Source: JAISST01 sp050434145
GTDB lineage: Bacteria; Fusobacteriota; Fusobacteriia; Fusobacteriales; Fusobacteriaceae
NCBI RefSeq assembly: GCF_050434145.1
Contig: NZ_JBNPVX010000033.1
Span: forward strand, 1-33,404
Direction: 5' to 3'
Length of the DNA: 33,404 bases
In this document: positions 7,159 to 16,178 of the stretch, piece by piece
Layout: each line of letters begins with the position of its first letter
Numbering within the stretch: the first letter of the stretch is position 1
Position numbers and translations under genes: made by a program
The notes under the pieces: generated by a model
The model's database searches: none
Told to the model about the DNA's origin: nothing
What the model saw: only the letters and a program-made list of their open reading frames with translations

Positions 7159-8022
7159 CTAAAAATATTTGTAACCTTTTAATATATCATTTTCTATTGC
7201 ACCAAATCCTATAAATCTATCTGTAAAATATATTTTATAGATACCATATTCTATTTTTTCTTTTATTTTTATAGAATTTCCATTTTTAAATAACGAATAA
7301 TCCTTTTCTGACAAAATATTAAATTTTTTATAATCAAAAAAATCTTCTACATTCTCAAGAAATACATAATCTTTTTTTTCTGTTAGATTTTCTATTTCCT
7401 CCAAGCTATAAGATCTTTCAATGGGAATCTCTCCTACAGATATTCGTTTTAAATCTGTCAGTGTAGCGTATGTTCCTAATTTTATTCCTATATCATTTAC
7501 CAAAGATCTGATATAAGTCCCCTTAGAAACATCACACTCTATAGAAATGTTATTTTTTTCCATAAATAAAACTTTAATACTCTTAATTTCAATTTCTCTT
7601 GCCTCTCTTTCTACCTCTATTCCTTTTCTTGCCAATTCATATAATCTTTGGCCATCTTTTTTTATAGCAGAATACATTGGAGGCATTTGTTTGATTTTTC
7701 CACAAAATCCTTTTATACATTCTTCCAATTCAGCCATATTTACTGATTTTTTTTTAGATTTATTAATAATTTTCCCTTCTCTATCATAAGTATCTGTCTG
7801 ATATCCTAATTGAAAAGAGGCTATATATTTCTTATGTAGATTTTCAATACTTTGAGCCAATTTTGTAGCTCGTCCTAAGCACATTACAAGCACTCCAGTA
7901 GCTAGTGGATCTAATGTCCCTGTATGTCCTATTTTTCTCTCTCGCAAAATTTTTCTTAATTTTCTCACCACATCAAAAGAAGTTATCCCCAATGGCTTAT
8001 TTATTATTATTATTCCGTCCAT
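7159..8022 (-). CDS. truB: tRNA pseudouridine-55 synthase TruB
   Basis: 287 residues. TruB makes pseudouridine 55 in the T-loop of tRNAs. The catalytic aspartate motif GHTGTLDPLATGVLV is present (Asp38), together with the Tyr-containing motif YIASFQLGYQTDTYDREG and the KGTYIRSLVNDIG motif. The C-terminus (about 225-287) is short, consistent with a small or degenerate PUA-like domain as in many low-GC bacteria. The start is preceded by a weak GGTGTG site. It lies 39 bases after the upstream glycosidase-like gene and about 96 bases before typA on the same strand, so the three may be cotranscribed. Confidence 0.96.
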   Translation of the reverse strand: MDGIIIINKPLGITSFDVVRKLRKILRERKIGHTGTLDPLATGVLVMCLGRATKLAQSIENLHKKYIASFQLGYQTDTYDREGKIINKSKKKSVNMAELEECIKGFCGKIKQMPPMYSAIKKDGQRLYELARKGIEVEREAREIEIKSIKVLFMEKNNISIECDVSKGTYIRSLVNDIGIKLGTYATLTDLKRISVGEIPIERSYSLEEIENLTEKKDYVFLENVEDFFDYKKFNILSEKDYSLFKNGNSIKIKEKIEYGIYKIYFTDRFIGFGAIENDILKGYKYF

Positions 8023-8060
8023 TAATCACACCAATTCTCTATTATATAATCTTTTTTTGT

Positions 8061-9986
8061 TTACCTTGTTACTTTTTTAAATCTATCTATCAATTTTGGT
8101 CTTGGTTTTCCTTTATTCTCAACCTTCTTTTCTTCTTTGTTTATCTGAGAAGTTGCTGGTTTTCTATCTTCTTTTTTTTCATCATAATTTACTTTAGGTT
8201 CAGCATTTGGGACTATTTCTTTGGCCTTTTGTGTTTTATCTAATGAAGGTTTAGATTTTGTCTCTTGCTTCACTGTGCTTTTCTTTGCATCATTTTTAGT
8301 TTTGCTTTCATCTGGTTTTATTCCAGAATTCTTATCTAATACAGTATAAGTATTAGTTGGACTCCACAATATATAGTTTTTAATCCCCAAATCTGCAAGT
8401 GCTTTCACTTGAGCTTGTACTTGATCATATCCATATTTAATACTCCCTTTCACCCATCTAGCAGTGAACAACTGTAACCATGGCCTAATCATAGAAGGAC
8501 TATCAATATTTTCATTTCTATTTATTTCATCCCTCACTGAATAATATATTGTTTTATATGGTTCTGCATCTGGCACTGGCAATCCATAAACTCCAGGACC
8601 AAAATGACTTGGATAGACCATTGGACAAATATAATCTACGACATTACTTACACTTTCCCAATATTGTCCTAATTTCATGTCATCTGGTAAACTTCCTATT
8701 TGCCCATATACATCTGCTGCAATATACACTTCTAAGGGTTCCAAATGTTCTCTTGCATACTTTAAATAATTTTGTATTGCAAGTGGTTTTGACTCATTCT
8801 TTGTATTTCTATAATCTATATTAATATCAGCTTTGCCACCACCAGTAGCAGGAAATCGTACATAATCAAATTGTATTTCATTAAAACCTACTCTTGCTGC
8901 TTCTTGTGATACTTTAATATTATATTCCCATAGATTTCTATCATGAGGAGAAACCCACACTACCTTATCACTATCTGTATGAGGTTTTTTTGTAGTTTTA
9001 TTTAATATTACTTTATTGGGATTTTTTCTCGCATATGCTGGATCTTTAAATGAAACAATTCTTGCTATTGTATAAATATTATTTTCTTTCATTTTAGCCA
9101 TAAAAGCTTCTATATCTTTTATTTGGATATTTTTATTAGGATTATCACTATATTTCTCAGCAAATTCCATATTAAATAACAAATAACCATCGTCATTTTT
9201 CACATCAATTACAAAGGCATTAATCCCAGTTCGCTTTGACAAAGCAATCAAATTATCCACTCTTGAAGAAAGCCCAGCAGAATTAGCACTTACATATATC
9301 CCTCGCACATCTATGCGCGGATTATTGGGATAATCATGTTTGGGAATTTCAGAAAAATCCAATTCTTTCCATTCAGTTGGTAGCAATTCGTGGTAATTAT
9401 CAGTCAAATTCCCTGACATTACCCATCCTTTCAGAGTTTTCTGATTTTTTTTATATTCTATTTTCTCCCACTTTACTGTCTCTTCTACTTTTACTATCAC
9501 TGTTTTGCCAGCAGAATCTTTTGACTTTTTATCTTTTTTTAGAATAACATCTTTCTCTTCTACTTTCTTTATTCTAACTCCCTTGGATAAAGTATCAATA
9601 GCTTTTTCTGCAGTATTGGTATCCCCATATACCTTTAAGTTAGAATTTTTTATATAAAGTGCATCTTTTGGTTCTTTCAATTTATTTTCTATTTTAGATT
9701 CGTCTTCAGAAGTTTCTTCAAGATTTTCTTTTTCATTTTTATTTTTATTTTCTGATTCATCTTTTACATCTGATTTATTATCATCAGTATTATTTACAAT
9801 TTCTTCATTTTCATTAACATTTTTATCAACAATTTCATTATTATTTACAACCAATTCTTTCTTTGAATAATTTTTATTGCTAGACAAATTAATCACATCA
9901 TCTATATTAACTAATAGCAATAACAAAAAAAGCCCTATTAATAGCAGAATTCTTATTACAAATTTATTTCTATCCCTATCTTTCAA
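8061..9986 (-). CDS. Membrane-anchored DUF4015-type putative glycoside hydrolase
   Basis: 641 residues from TTG at 9986, eight bases after AGGAGG. Another TTG at 9992 sits too close to the RBS. Residues about 8-26 form an N-terminal membrane anchor. A long Asn/Glu/Lys-rich linker reaches about residue 105 and is followed by an SH3b-like segment (LKVYGDTNTAEKA to LKGWVMSGNL, about 115-195). The main domain (about 225-560) matches the putative glycoside hydrolase family DUF4015, a TIM-barrel related to alpha-amylases. Its hallmarks include RGIYVSANSAG, FVIDVKNDDGYLLF, FNEIQFDYVRFP and DYICPMVYPSH. Acidic residues in the DVKNDDG and EIQFDYVRFP strands are plausible catalytic ones. The last 80 residues are a Lys/Pro-rich low-complexity tail. 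The substrate is unknown; SH3b plus anchor suggests action at the cell wall. First gene ahead of truB and typA. Confidence 0.85.
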   Translation of the reverse strand: MKDRDRNKFVIRILLLIGLFLLLLLVNIDDVINLSSNKNYSKKELVVNNNEIVDKNVNENEEIVNNTDDNKSDVKDESENKNKNEKENLEETSEDESKIENKLKEPKDALYIKNSNLKVYGDTNTAEKAIDTLSKGVRIKKVEEKDVILKKDKKSKDSAGKTVIVKVEETVKWEKIEYKKNQKTLKGWVMSGNLTDNYHELLPTEWKELDFSEIPKHDYPNNPRIDVRGIYVSANSAGLSSRVDNLIALSKRTGINAFVIDVKNDDGYLLFNMEFAEKYSDNPNKNIQIKDIEAFMAKMKENNIYTIARIVSFKDPAYARKNPNKVILNKTTKKPHTDSDKVVWVSPHDRNLWEYNIKVSQEAARVGFNEIQFDYVRFPATGGGKADINIDYRNTKNESKPLAIQNYLKYAREHLEPLEVYIAADVYGQIGSLPDDMKLGQYWESVSNVVDYICPMVYPSHFGPGVYGLPVPDAEPYKTIYYSVRDEINRNENIDSPSMIRPWLQLFTARWVKGSIKYGYDQVQAQVKALADLGIKNYILWSPTNTYTVLDKNSGIKPDESKTKNDAKKSTVKQETKSKPSLDKTQKAKEIVPNAEPKVNYDEKKEDRKPATSQINKEEKKVENKGKPRPKLIDRFKKVTR

Positions 9987-10002
9987 AGACAACCCCTCCT
10001 AA

Positions 10003-10024
10003 TTTTATACCTATCTATTTTATA
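10003..10024 (-). promoter_or_regulatory. Extended -10 promoter of the glycosidase-truB-typA unit
   Basis: On the minus strand TGG-TATAAA (complement of 10019-10027) is an extended -10, about 20 bases before the AGGAGG. No good -35 is visible. Confidence 0.35.
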
Positions 10025-10164
10025 CCATTTATTCAAAATATGCCACTAATAATTTTATTTTTAAAGTTTTTTTCATTATATACCTCATTTTTCTTCTAAA
10101 ATTCATTGATGTACATATTTCATTTACACTATGAAAAAATAACATTAAAAAATTAATTTTTTTA

Positions 10165-10173
10165 TGATATACT
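10165..10173 (+). promoter_or_regulatory. Extended -10 promoter of hbd
   Basis: TGATATACT is an extended -10 (TG-N-TATACT) about 50 bases before the hbd start. The -35 region is only a T-rich run. Confidence 0.45.
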
Positions 10174-10225
10174 AGTAAATAGGTTATATTAAAAAATCAT
10201 TTGTTTTTTGAAGGAGGAGTTCAAT

Positions 10226-11077
10226 ATGAAAAAAGTTTTTATTGTTGGTGCTGGTCAAATGGGTCTTGACATCGGCCAAGTAATGGCTAAAAATGGATTG
10301 AAAGTTACTTTTAGAGATATGACTGATGAAATTTTAGCTAAATCAAAGGAAAAATTAGAGAAAGGTTTGGATAAGCTTATCTCTAAAGGAAAATTGGATG
10401 AAGCTGGGAAAAAAAATATTACTGATAATGTCTCTTACACAACATCATTAGAAGACGCTAAAGATGCTGATCTAGCATTGGAAGCTATTGTAGAAAATGT
10501 TGAAGTAAAAAAATCTTTATTTGCTGATTTGGATAGAATTTGTAAACCTGAATGTATACTTGCTACTAATACATCTTCTATTTCTATTACTTTGATTGCT
10601 AATGCAACTAAAAGACCAGAAAAATTTATTGGAATGCATTTTTTCAACCCTGCTACAGTTATGAAATTAGTAGAAGTTATTCGAGGATTAAAAACTTCTG
10701 ATGAAACTTTTACTGCAATATATGAATTATCTAAATTAATTCAAAAAGATCCTATTGAAGTAAAAGAAGGTCCTGGATTTGTTGTTAATAGAATCCTTAT
10801 TCCTATGATTAACGAAGCTGTGATGGTATTAGAAGAAGGATTAGCTAGTCCAGAGGATATCGATAAAGCAATGGTATTAGGTTGTAATCATCCAATGGGC
10901 CCTTTAGCATTAGGGGATTTGATAGGGTTGGACACTTGTTTACATATAATGGATAGCTATTATTCCGAAACTCAAGATCAAAAATATCGAGCTGCAAGAT
11001 TAATGAGACAAATGGTTCGAGGTGGAAAATTAGGTAGAAAAACTGGTGTTGGCTTCTTTGATTATACAAAAAAATAA
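10226..11077 (+). CDS. hbd: 3-hydroxybutyryl-CoA dehydrogenase
   Basis: 283 residues from ATG at 10226, eight bases after AAGGAGG. The upstream in-frame TTG at 10208 overlaps the RBS and is rejected. The enzyme interconverts acetoacetyl-CoA and 3-hydroxybutyryl-CoA with NAD(P)H, a step of butyrate formation. The Rossmann motif GAGQMG is at 8-13. NTSSISIT and the catalytic His motif MHFFNPATVMKLVEVI follow in the N-terminal domain. The C-terminal helical domain has GPGFVVNRILIPMINEAV and ends GRKTGVGFFDYTKK, as in clostridial Hbd. It is monocistronic, with its own promoter and terminator. The other butyrate genes (thl, crt, bcd, etfAB) are not in the window. Confidence 0.95.
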   Translation: MKKVFIVGAGQMGLDIGQVMAKNGLKVTFRDMTDEILAKSKEKLEKGLDKLISKGKLDEAGKKNITDNVSYTTSLEDAKDADLALEAIVENVEVKKSLFADLDRICKPECILATNTSSISITLIANATKRPEKFIGMHFFNPATVMKLVEVIRGLKTSDETFTAIYELSKLIQKDPIEVKEGPGFVVNRILIPMINEAVMVLEEGLASPEDIDKAMVLGCNHPMGPLALGDLIGLDTCLHIMDSYYSETQDQKYRAARLMRQMVRGGKLGRKTGVGFFDYTKK

Positions 11078-11092
11078 TTATTTTCATATTTT

Positions 11093-11121
11093 AAACTGTT
11101 ATCAATTGATAGCAGTTTTTT
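11093..11121 (+). terminator. Intrinsic terminator after hbd
   Basis: AAACTG...CAGTTT stem enclosing the palindrome TATCAATTGATA, followed by a run of T. Confidence 0.8.
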
Positions 11122-11184
11122 TATTTTAATAATTTCCATTTTTACATGTTTAAAATCTTTATTTACAACAATATAAAATTTTAG

Positions 11185-11213
11185 TTGAAATAATTTTAAT
11201 TTTGTAAGATAAT
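11185..11213 (+). promoter_or_regulatory. sigma-70-like promoter of mutL
   Basis: TTGAAA (11185-11190), 17-base gap, GATAAT (11208-11213), about 60 bases before the mutL start. Confidence 0.5.
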
Positions 11214-11272
11214 AGTTTTATAATATATTTATAATTTTTTTATCTTTAACATTTTTATAGAAAGAGGTTATT

Positions 11273-13231
11273 TTGGGAATAATAAAAATACTTGATGAAT
11301 CTGTCTCTAATATGATCGCGGCTGGAGAAGTAGTAGAAAATCCTGCCAGTATGATTAAAGAATTGTTAGAAAATTCATTGGATGCAAATAGCAAAAATAT
11401 AATAATTGAAGTCAATAACAGTGGGAGAAATGTCACTATAAAAGATGATGGCAAAGGAATGATAAAAGAAGATCTTTTATTATCAGTAGAACGTCATGCT
11501 ACTAGCAAAATTTCTTCAAAGGATGATCTGTTTAGATTATCGACATATGGTTTTAGAGGTGAAGCTTTATCTTCTATTGCTGGAGTATCTAAGATGACTA
11601 TTAGCTCCAAAACTGTTGATTGCCAAATTGGATCTATTATAACTACACTAGGTGGAAAGGTTACTTCTATCAAAGAAGTAAATATGAACCATGGTACCAA
11701 TATTGTTATCAAAGATTTATTTTTTAATACACCTGCTAGACTAAAATTTTTGAGAAAAATGTCCACAGAATATTTACATATCAAAGATATTGTAATGAAA
11801 GAAGCTCTTGTTAATTATAATGTAAGTATCACTCTTATTTTAGATGGTAAGATTTCATTGAAAACATCTGGAAAAGGTCTTGAAAACACTGTAATTGAAA
11901 TTTTTTCTTTGAACACTATCAGAAATTCAAAAGCTTTTGAAAATGGATATTTAGGTAATTCTAGCCTTTTCAAAAACAATCGTGATTCTATATTTATTTT
12001 TGTGAACAATAGACCTGTCAAATCTCCACTCATTGAAAAGGCAATTATTGATGGATATTATACAAAGCTCATGAAGGGCAAATACCCTTTTGTTATCTTT
12101 TTCATTGATATAGATCCCGATAAAGTAGATGTTAATGTGCATCCTTCAAAAAAAATAGTGAAATTTTCAAATGAAACTAATATATTTAGTGAAGTTAATA
12201 GGAAAATAAAAGAAGCTATTGAATATGATGATGAATTTATTTCACCAACACCTTATGCTAATTTTTCTGAAGATCCTCATAATTTTGACAATAATACAGA
12301 AAATTCCACGAATGATTTTGATTCATTAATAGATTGGAGTAAAAGCAAGGAATATACTCATACTCCAATAAAAACTTCTCCTTTTTTACATGATACAAAT
12401 TCAAAAATTTCCAGTACTGACAAAGATAATTACAAAGAAGACTGTTATAATTTTTCTACCAGCAAAGATGAAAATCCACAAATTTCCAGTAGTAATTTCA
12501 ACAATGATTATGATGACAGCAGTTTTCATGAAAATGAAGGTATAGAAACTTTTTCCAAAGATACTCAATCTAACACTTTATTCCCAGTGAGAAAAGAGAA
12601 CAATTATGAAATAAGAGAATCATTCAATGATATTGATGGTAACAAAGCTTTAAACTCGTCCCAAAATATTGATTTCAAAGTTTTTGGGCAGGTCTTTAAT
12701 ACTTTTATCTTAGTAGAAAGAAATAATATTTTTGAAATATATGATCAACACATTATCCATGAAAGAATACTATATGAAGAACTAAAAGATTATTACTATA
12801 ATAAGAAAATTGATAAACAACTTCTACTTATTCCATTAAAAATTCATATTGATATTAGAGAAAAATCTATAATTATGGATAATTTTTCTGTTTTTGAAGA
12901 ATTTGGATATGATGTAGAACTCATAAATGATAAAGAAATATTCATCAGAAGTGTTCCAGTGATGAATATGAGAGACAGCACAGAAAACATTTTCAAAGAA
13001 ATATTGGAAAATCTCAAAGAAAATAATGATAAAGACATTAGAGAAAGTATCATTATATCCATGTCATGTCGTGGTGCAATAAAAGCAAATGAAAAGTTGA
13101 CAATTGAAGAAATGATAGATATAATATGTAGGCTACACGAAATAGGAAAGTATACATGTCCACATGGAAGGCCTATTATAGCTAAAATTTCATTGGAAGA
13201 CTTAGAAAAACTTTTTAAAAGAAAATTATAA
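11273..13231 (+). CDS. mutL: DNA mismatch repair protein MutL
   Basis: 652 residues with a TTG start behind AGAGG. MutL links mismatch recognition by MutS to strand removal. The GHKL ATPase motifs are complete: IAAGEVVE, ELLENSLDA, DDGKGM, ERHATSK and STYGFRGEALSSIAG, then FFNTPARLKF. The middle (about 325-465) is a Ser/Asn/Asp-rich linker with little conservation. The C-terminal domain carries DQHIIHERILYEE, the metal-binding DQHAx2Ex4E endonuclease motif. It also has SMSCRGAIKANEKL and CPHGRP, so this is a nicking MutL of the type found where MutH is absent. Upstream promoter present; rlmH follows about 60 bases downstream on the same strand. Confidence 0.97.
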   Translation: MGIIKILDESVSNMIAAGEVVENPASMIKELLENSLDANSKNIIIEVNNSGRNVTIKDDGKGMIKEDLLLSVERHATSKISSKDDLFRLSTYGFRGEALSSIAGVSKMTISSKTVDCQIGSIITTLGGKVTSIKEVNMNHGTNIVIKDLFFNTPARLKFLRKMSTEYLHIKDIVMKEALVNYNVSITLILDGKISLKTSGKGLENTVIEIFSLNTIRNSKAFENGYLGNSSLFKNNRDSIFIFVNNRPVKSPLIEKAIIDGYYTKLMKGKYPFVIFFIDIDPDKVDVNVHPSKKIVKFSNETNIFSEVNRKIKEAIEYDDEFISPTPYANFSEDPHNFDNNTENSTNDFDSLIDWSKSKEYTHTPIKTSPFLHDTNSKISSTDKDNYKEDCYNFSTSKDENPQISSSNFNNDYDDSSFHENEGIETFSKDTQSNTLFPVRKENNYEIRESFNDIDGNKALNSSQNIDFKVFGQVFNTFILVERNNIFEIYDQHIIHERILYEELKDYYYNKKIDKQLLLIPLKIHIDIREKSIIMDNFSVFEEFGYDVELINDKEIFIRSVPVMNMRDSTENIFKEILENLKENNDKDIRESIIISMSCRGAIKANEKLTIEEMIDIICRLHEIGKYTCPHGRPIIAKISLEDLEKLFKRKL

Positions 13232-13291
13232 AATAATAAAAAATAATTTTTTTAATATTATATTGAAATAAAATAATAAAAGGTGTATATT

Positions 13292-13759
13292 TTGAATATA
13301 ATCATTCTTTGTGTTGGAAAAATTAAAGAAAATTTCATTTCTGATGGAATAAAAGAATTCTCAAAACGTCTGCAAACCTATGGTAAAGTATCTTTTGTAG
13401 AATTAAAAGAAGAATCAAATGAAAAAAATATTAATCTAATTGTAAAAAAAGAGTCAGAAGAAATATTGCGAAATATTCATAAGATCCAAGGTTACAATAT
13501 TTTATTAGATATTCAAGGAGAATGTCTCTCTTCTGAGGAGTTGTCCGCTAAAATAAATACTCTTTCTGTCAAAGGAAATAGTACACTGGTATTTATTATT
13601 GGCGGTTCTTATGGTGTTGCTGAAGAAGTAAGAAAATCTGCAAATATGAAACTTAGTTTTTCAAAATTCACGTTTCCACATCAATTAATGAGACTAATTC
13701 TCTTAGAACAAATATATCGTACTTTTAATATATTAAATAATGGAAAATACCATAAATAA
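13292..13759 (+). CDS. rlmH: 23S rRNA (pseudouridine-1915-N3)-methyltransferase RlmH
   Basis: 155 residues from TTG at 13292, six bases after AAAGGTG. An in-frame GTG at 13285-13283 lies inside that RBS. The resulting start MNIIILCVGKIKE fits the family start and standard length. RlmH is a SPOUT methyltransferase that methylates pseudouridine 1915 in helix 69 of 23S rRNA. The knot and SAM-binding region shows LDIQGECLSSEELS, FIIGGSYGV, then FTFPHQLMRLILLEQIYRTFNI and the terminal YHK that reaches the active site. Probably cotranscribed with mutL. Confidence 0.95.
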   Translation: MNIIILCVGKIKENFISDGIKEFSKRLQTYGKVSFVELKEESNEKNINLIVKKESEEILRNIHKIQGYNILLDIQGECLSSEELSAKINTLSVKGNSTLVFIIGGSYGVAEEVRKSANMKLSFSKFTFPHQLMRLILLEQIYRTFNILNNGKYHK

Positions 13760-13808
13760 ATTTAATTAAAAAAATAATACAAGCTTTAATTTGCAAGATA
13801 TAAAATAG

Positions 13809-13824
13809 TTTTGCAACAGCTTAA
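13809..13824. repeat. Dispersed repeat end (GCAACAGCTTA)
   Basis: GCAACAGCTTA here is identical to 23209-23219 and similar to 19055-19065. In all three cases it lies 16 to 30 bases upstream of a ribosome binding site. Confidence 0.5.
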
Positions 13825-13850
13825 TTTTAATTTTTATTTAGGAGGATAAC

Positions 13851-14183
13851 ATGTATTCAAGAGGAGAAGTATTTTACTACAAAGTAGATGAAAAAGAAGT
13901 TGAATTTACTGCCCTAGACAACATTGAATATGAAGACAATAACTACATTATTGCAGAAAATTTAGATGGAGATTTCTTCGTTTTTTCATATGATGAAAAT
14001 GAAGAAGAAGTTGCCTTGATAGAAGATGAGGGAGAAATCTTTGAACTACTCACTTATTGGAAAGAAGAATGTTGTGAAAATGAAAGCCTTTTAGATGACA
14101 TTGATGATGAAGATTATTATGATAGAGAAGATAGACTTGATTCTTTCAATGAACTATACTCTGATGATGATGGATATTTTTAA
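13851..14183 (+). CDS. DUF1292-like acidic protein
   Basis: 110 residues after AGGAGG. The first half (about 1-70) alternates beta strands and acidic turns: VEFTALDNIEYEDNNYIIAENLDGDFFVFSYDENEEEVALIEDEGEIFEL. This fits the DUF1292 pattern, a small acidic family of unknown function common in Firmicutes and Fusobacteria. The rest is an Asp/Glu/Tyr-rich tail with two adjacent cysteines (EECCENE). The stop codon overlaps the next start by one base (TAATG), which implies translational coupling with the DUF1934-like gene. Confidence 0.75.
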   Translation: MYSRGEVFYYKVDEKEVEFTALDNIEYEDNNYIIAENLDGDFFVFSYDENEEEVALIEDEGEIFELLTYWKEECCENESLLDDIDDEDYYDREDRLDSFNELYSDDDGYF

Positions 14184-14584
14184 TGAAACCTATAACTTTG
14201 CTTATTAAAAGTACAGACAATAGTAAAAAAATTTTTAAAGAGAAAATCCAAGGTTATAAACATACCTGTGATAATATCATTACATATGAATATGAAAGTT
14301 CTTTAGGAAAATCTATGATTATTTATCACATCAACACAAATCATATTGTTATAAAAAGAAATGATGGATATGATACCCAGTTTTCTATACATGAAAAAAC
14401 TCATTCTGCTTTTACTTACAAGAGCAATTTTATAAAATTTGAATTTCTAGTTTTGGGAAACAATATTAATTTTAAGAATGGTGAACTCAGATTCAACTAC
14501 AGTCTATTTACTGATATTGATGATCTAAAAGCAAATAGAAATATATTTAATAAAATATACATGTCAATCGAAGAAATAACATAG
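14183..14584 (+). CDS. DUF1934-like lipocalin-fold protein
   Basis: 133 residues, start overlapping the preceding stop by one base. The pattern matches the DUF1934/YwiB calycin-like beta-barrel family, whose function is unknown: YEYESSLGKSMIIYHINTNHIVIKRNDGYDTQFSIHEKTHSAFTY, then a repeated strand and NGELRFNYSLFTDID. Residues 1-20 lead into the first strands. No signal peptide, so cytoplasmic. Translational coupling with the DUF1292-like gene suggests the two act together. The family call rests on strand pattern and the R-x-G-like motif, so moderate confidence. Confidence 0.6.
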   Translation: MKPITLLIKSTDNSKKIFKEKIQGYKHTCDNIITYEYESSLGKSMIIYHINTNHIVIKRNDGYDTQFSIHEKTHSAFTYKSNFIKFEFLVLGNNINFKNGELRFNYSLFTDIDDLKANRNIFNKIYMSIEEIT

Positions 14585-14609
14585 AAAATTTAAATCTAGG
14601 GAGGAAATA

Positions 14610-16046
14610 ATGAAAGTAAAAATTTTAAGTTTTGTAGTAATTGCACTAACATTTGCAGGTTGCACAAGTACAGGTGGAAAATCATCAGGTGGTGGGTTTT
14701 CTGGTTTCCCATCGACAGGTACTACCCCTATGCAAAGTACTTCTGGTGAAAAGTTAAGCAAAGAACCTATGACTGTGACTAATGCCAATGTTGCCAAAAT
14801 ACTAGATGAATTATCTGCTGATATTAAAAGTAACAAATCAAGAAGTACAGCCACCTCTACCAACCTTACTTCTATTGATAGTTATGTAGGAGAATTTTTG
14901 TATATACCTCTAAAAGAATCTGAAAATAAATTCAAGGTAAGCAGTAGTCCAAAGAGTTCTGTTTATGAATTGAGTAAAGCAAACACAAATCTAAAATTTA
15001 GAAGTTTATATGAAGGAAATTTTGTTGTAGATGTAAATAGTGATAGCACAGAAAGAAAAATAACAATCAGCAATAAAATTAAATATGCATTTAGTGAAAA
15101 TGATTTATTTAATGTTATTGCAAGCAATTATCAAAATAAAAATTTTAAGACTTTAAAGGACAGTGTACAATTACACAAACTTACTTTCCCAAATAGTTCT
15201 AGAACAAAAGATTCTTCTCTTCTATTGTTACAAGTAGCTGGATCAAATAAAGATACTCGCACAGTGAGAAATGAATATAATTATATACAAAAAAATAGTT
15301 CTTTTACAGCAAATGATAGAAAAGTGGTAGCAACAGCGCTACAAAATGCCAGTGTAACAGATATTACTATTGATAAGACTCTTACTGCTTACTCTACTTC
15401 TGACCTAGATACAAATAAGAAAGTAGCTACTCTTATTTTAAGCAAAGCATATGCTGAAAAACATGAAATTCAATTTTTAGAAAAAGTTTTTAAAGATGTG
15501 CCAGATAAATCAATATCTAATTATGTAGGTAATTGGTATGTAAAAAATGGTAATCCTACTTTAGGCAACCAATATCTAACTGGAAATCTTGCTGGTGGAT
15601 CTACTGCAGCTTTGGCTACTCTTACTCCAGGTACAACTGACCCATTAAAACAAATTGCTGAAAAAAATTATGCTACATTTAAAGAAAATTTTAATAATGG
15701 TGAAAAAAATCTGAGAAATGGAAACCACTCTAAAGCAAAAGAATATTTTCAAGCTGCTTTGGCTTTAAATAAAAATTATTCTGAAACTGGTAGATTATAT
15801 TTTTATATAGGTCAAACTAACTATAACACCAATAATTTCTCTGGTGCATTAGCTAATTACAAAATAGCTGCTTCTAATGAAAAAAATGCTGATCGACAAG
15901 CTGAAATTTATTATAATATGGGAATGGCATCTCACAAATTAGGAAATACTAGCGATTGCAAAAATTATTTGACTTTTGTAACTCAAAAATATCCTTCTTC
16001 TCAATGGAGCCAAAAAAGTAATTCTTACCTAGCACAACTAAACTAA
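14610..16046 (+). CDS. TPR-repeat lipoprotein
   Basis: 478 residues after GGGAGG. A lipoprotein signal with lipobox TFAGC puts the lipidated cysteine at residue 18, followed by a Ser/Gly/Thr-rich linker to about 55. The middle is Ser/Asn/Lys-rich without a recognised domain. The C-terminal 130 residues hold TPR-type repeats: NGEKNLRNGNHSKAKEYFQAALAL, LYFYIGQTNYNTNNFSGALANYK and IYYNMGMASHKLGNTSDCKNYL. It ends in a motif (QKYPSSQWSQKSNSYLAQL) seen in BamD/YbgF-like envelope TPR proteins. A role in envelope assembly or scaffolding is likely but not shown. No catalytic residues are visible. Confidence 0.8.
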   Translation: MKVKILSFVVIALTFAGCTSTGGKSSGGGFSGFPSTGTTPMQSTSGEKLSKEPMTVTNANVAKILDELSADIKSNKSRSTATSTNLTSIDSYVGEFLYIPLKESENKFKVSSSPKSSVYELSKANTNLKFRSLYEGNFVVDVNSDSTERKITISNKIKYAFSENDLFNVIASNYQNKNFKTLKDSVQLHKLTFPNSSRTKDSSLLLLQVAGSNKDTRTVRNEYNYIQKNSSFTANDRKVVATALQNASVTDITIDKTLTAYSTSDLDTNKKVATLILSKAYAEKHEIQFLEKVFKDVPDKSISNYVGNWYVKNGNPTLGNQYLTGNLAGGSTAALATLTPGTTDPLKQIAEKNYATFKENFNNGEKNLRNGNHSKAKEYFQAALALNKNYSETGRLYFYIGQTNYNTNNFSGALANYKIAASNEKNADRQAEIYYNMGMASHKLGNTSDCKNYLTFVTQKYPSSQWSQKSNSYLAQLN

Positions 16047-16065
16047 TTATCATATAAAAGAAATA

Positions 16066-16147
16066 TAGGCAGTTGCGAGCTGCAGGCCATCCATACTACT
16101 AATAAGGACAAACAAATTTATTAGGTAAAAATTAATTTCGCAATTAA
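16066..16147. repeat. Dispersed intergenic repeat remnant
   Basis: TAGGCAGTTGCGA (16066-16078) and TTTCGCAATTAA (16136-16147) both recur near 22989-23019 in the opposite order. TTGCGA and TCGCAA are complementary, so a long-range hairpin is possible in the lysS leader. Confidence 0.5.
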
Positions 16148-16178
16148 CTATAAAAGTAAATAAATAAAGGAGAAAAAT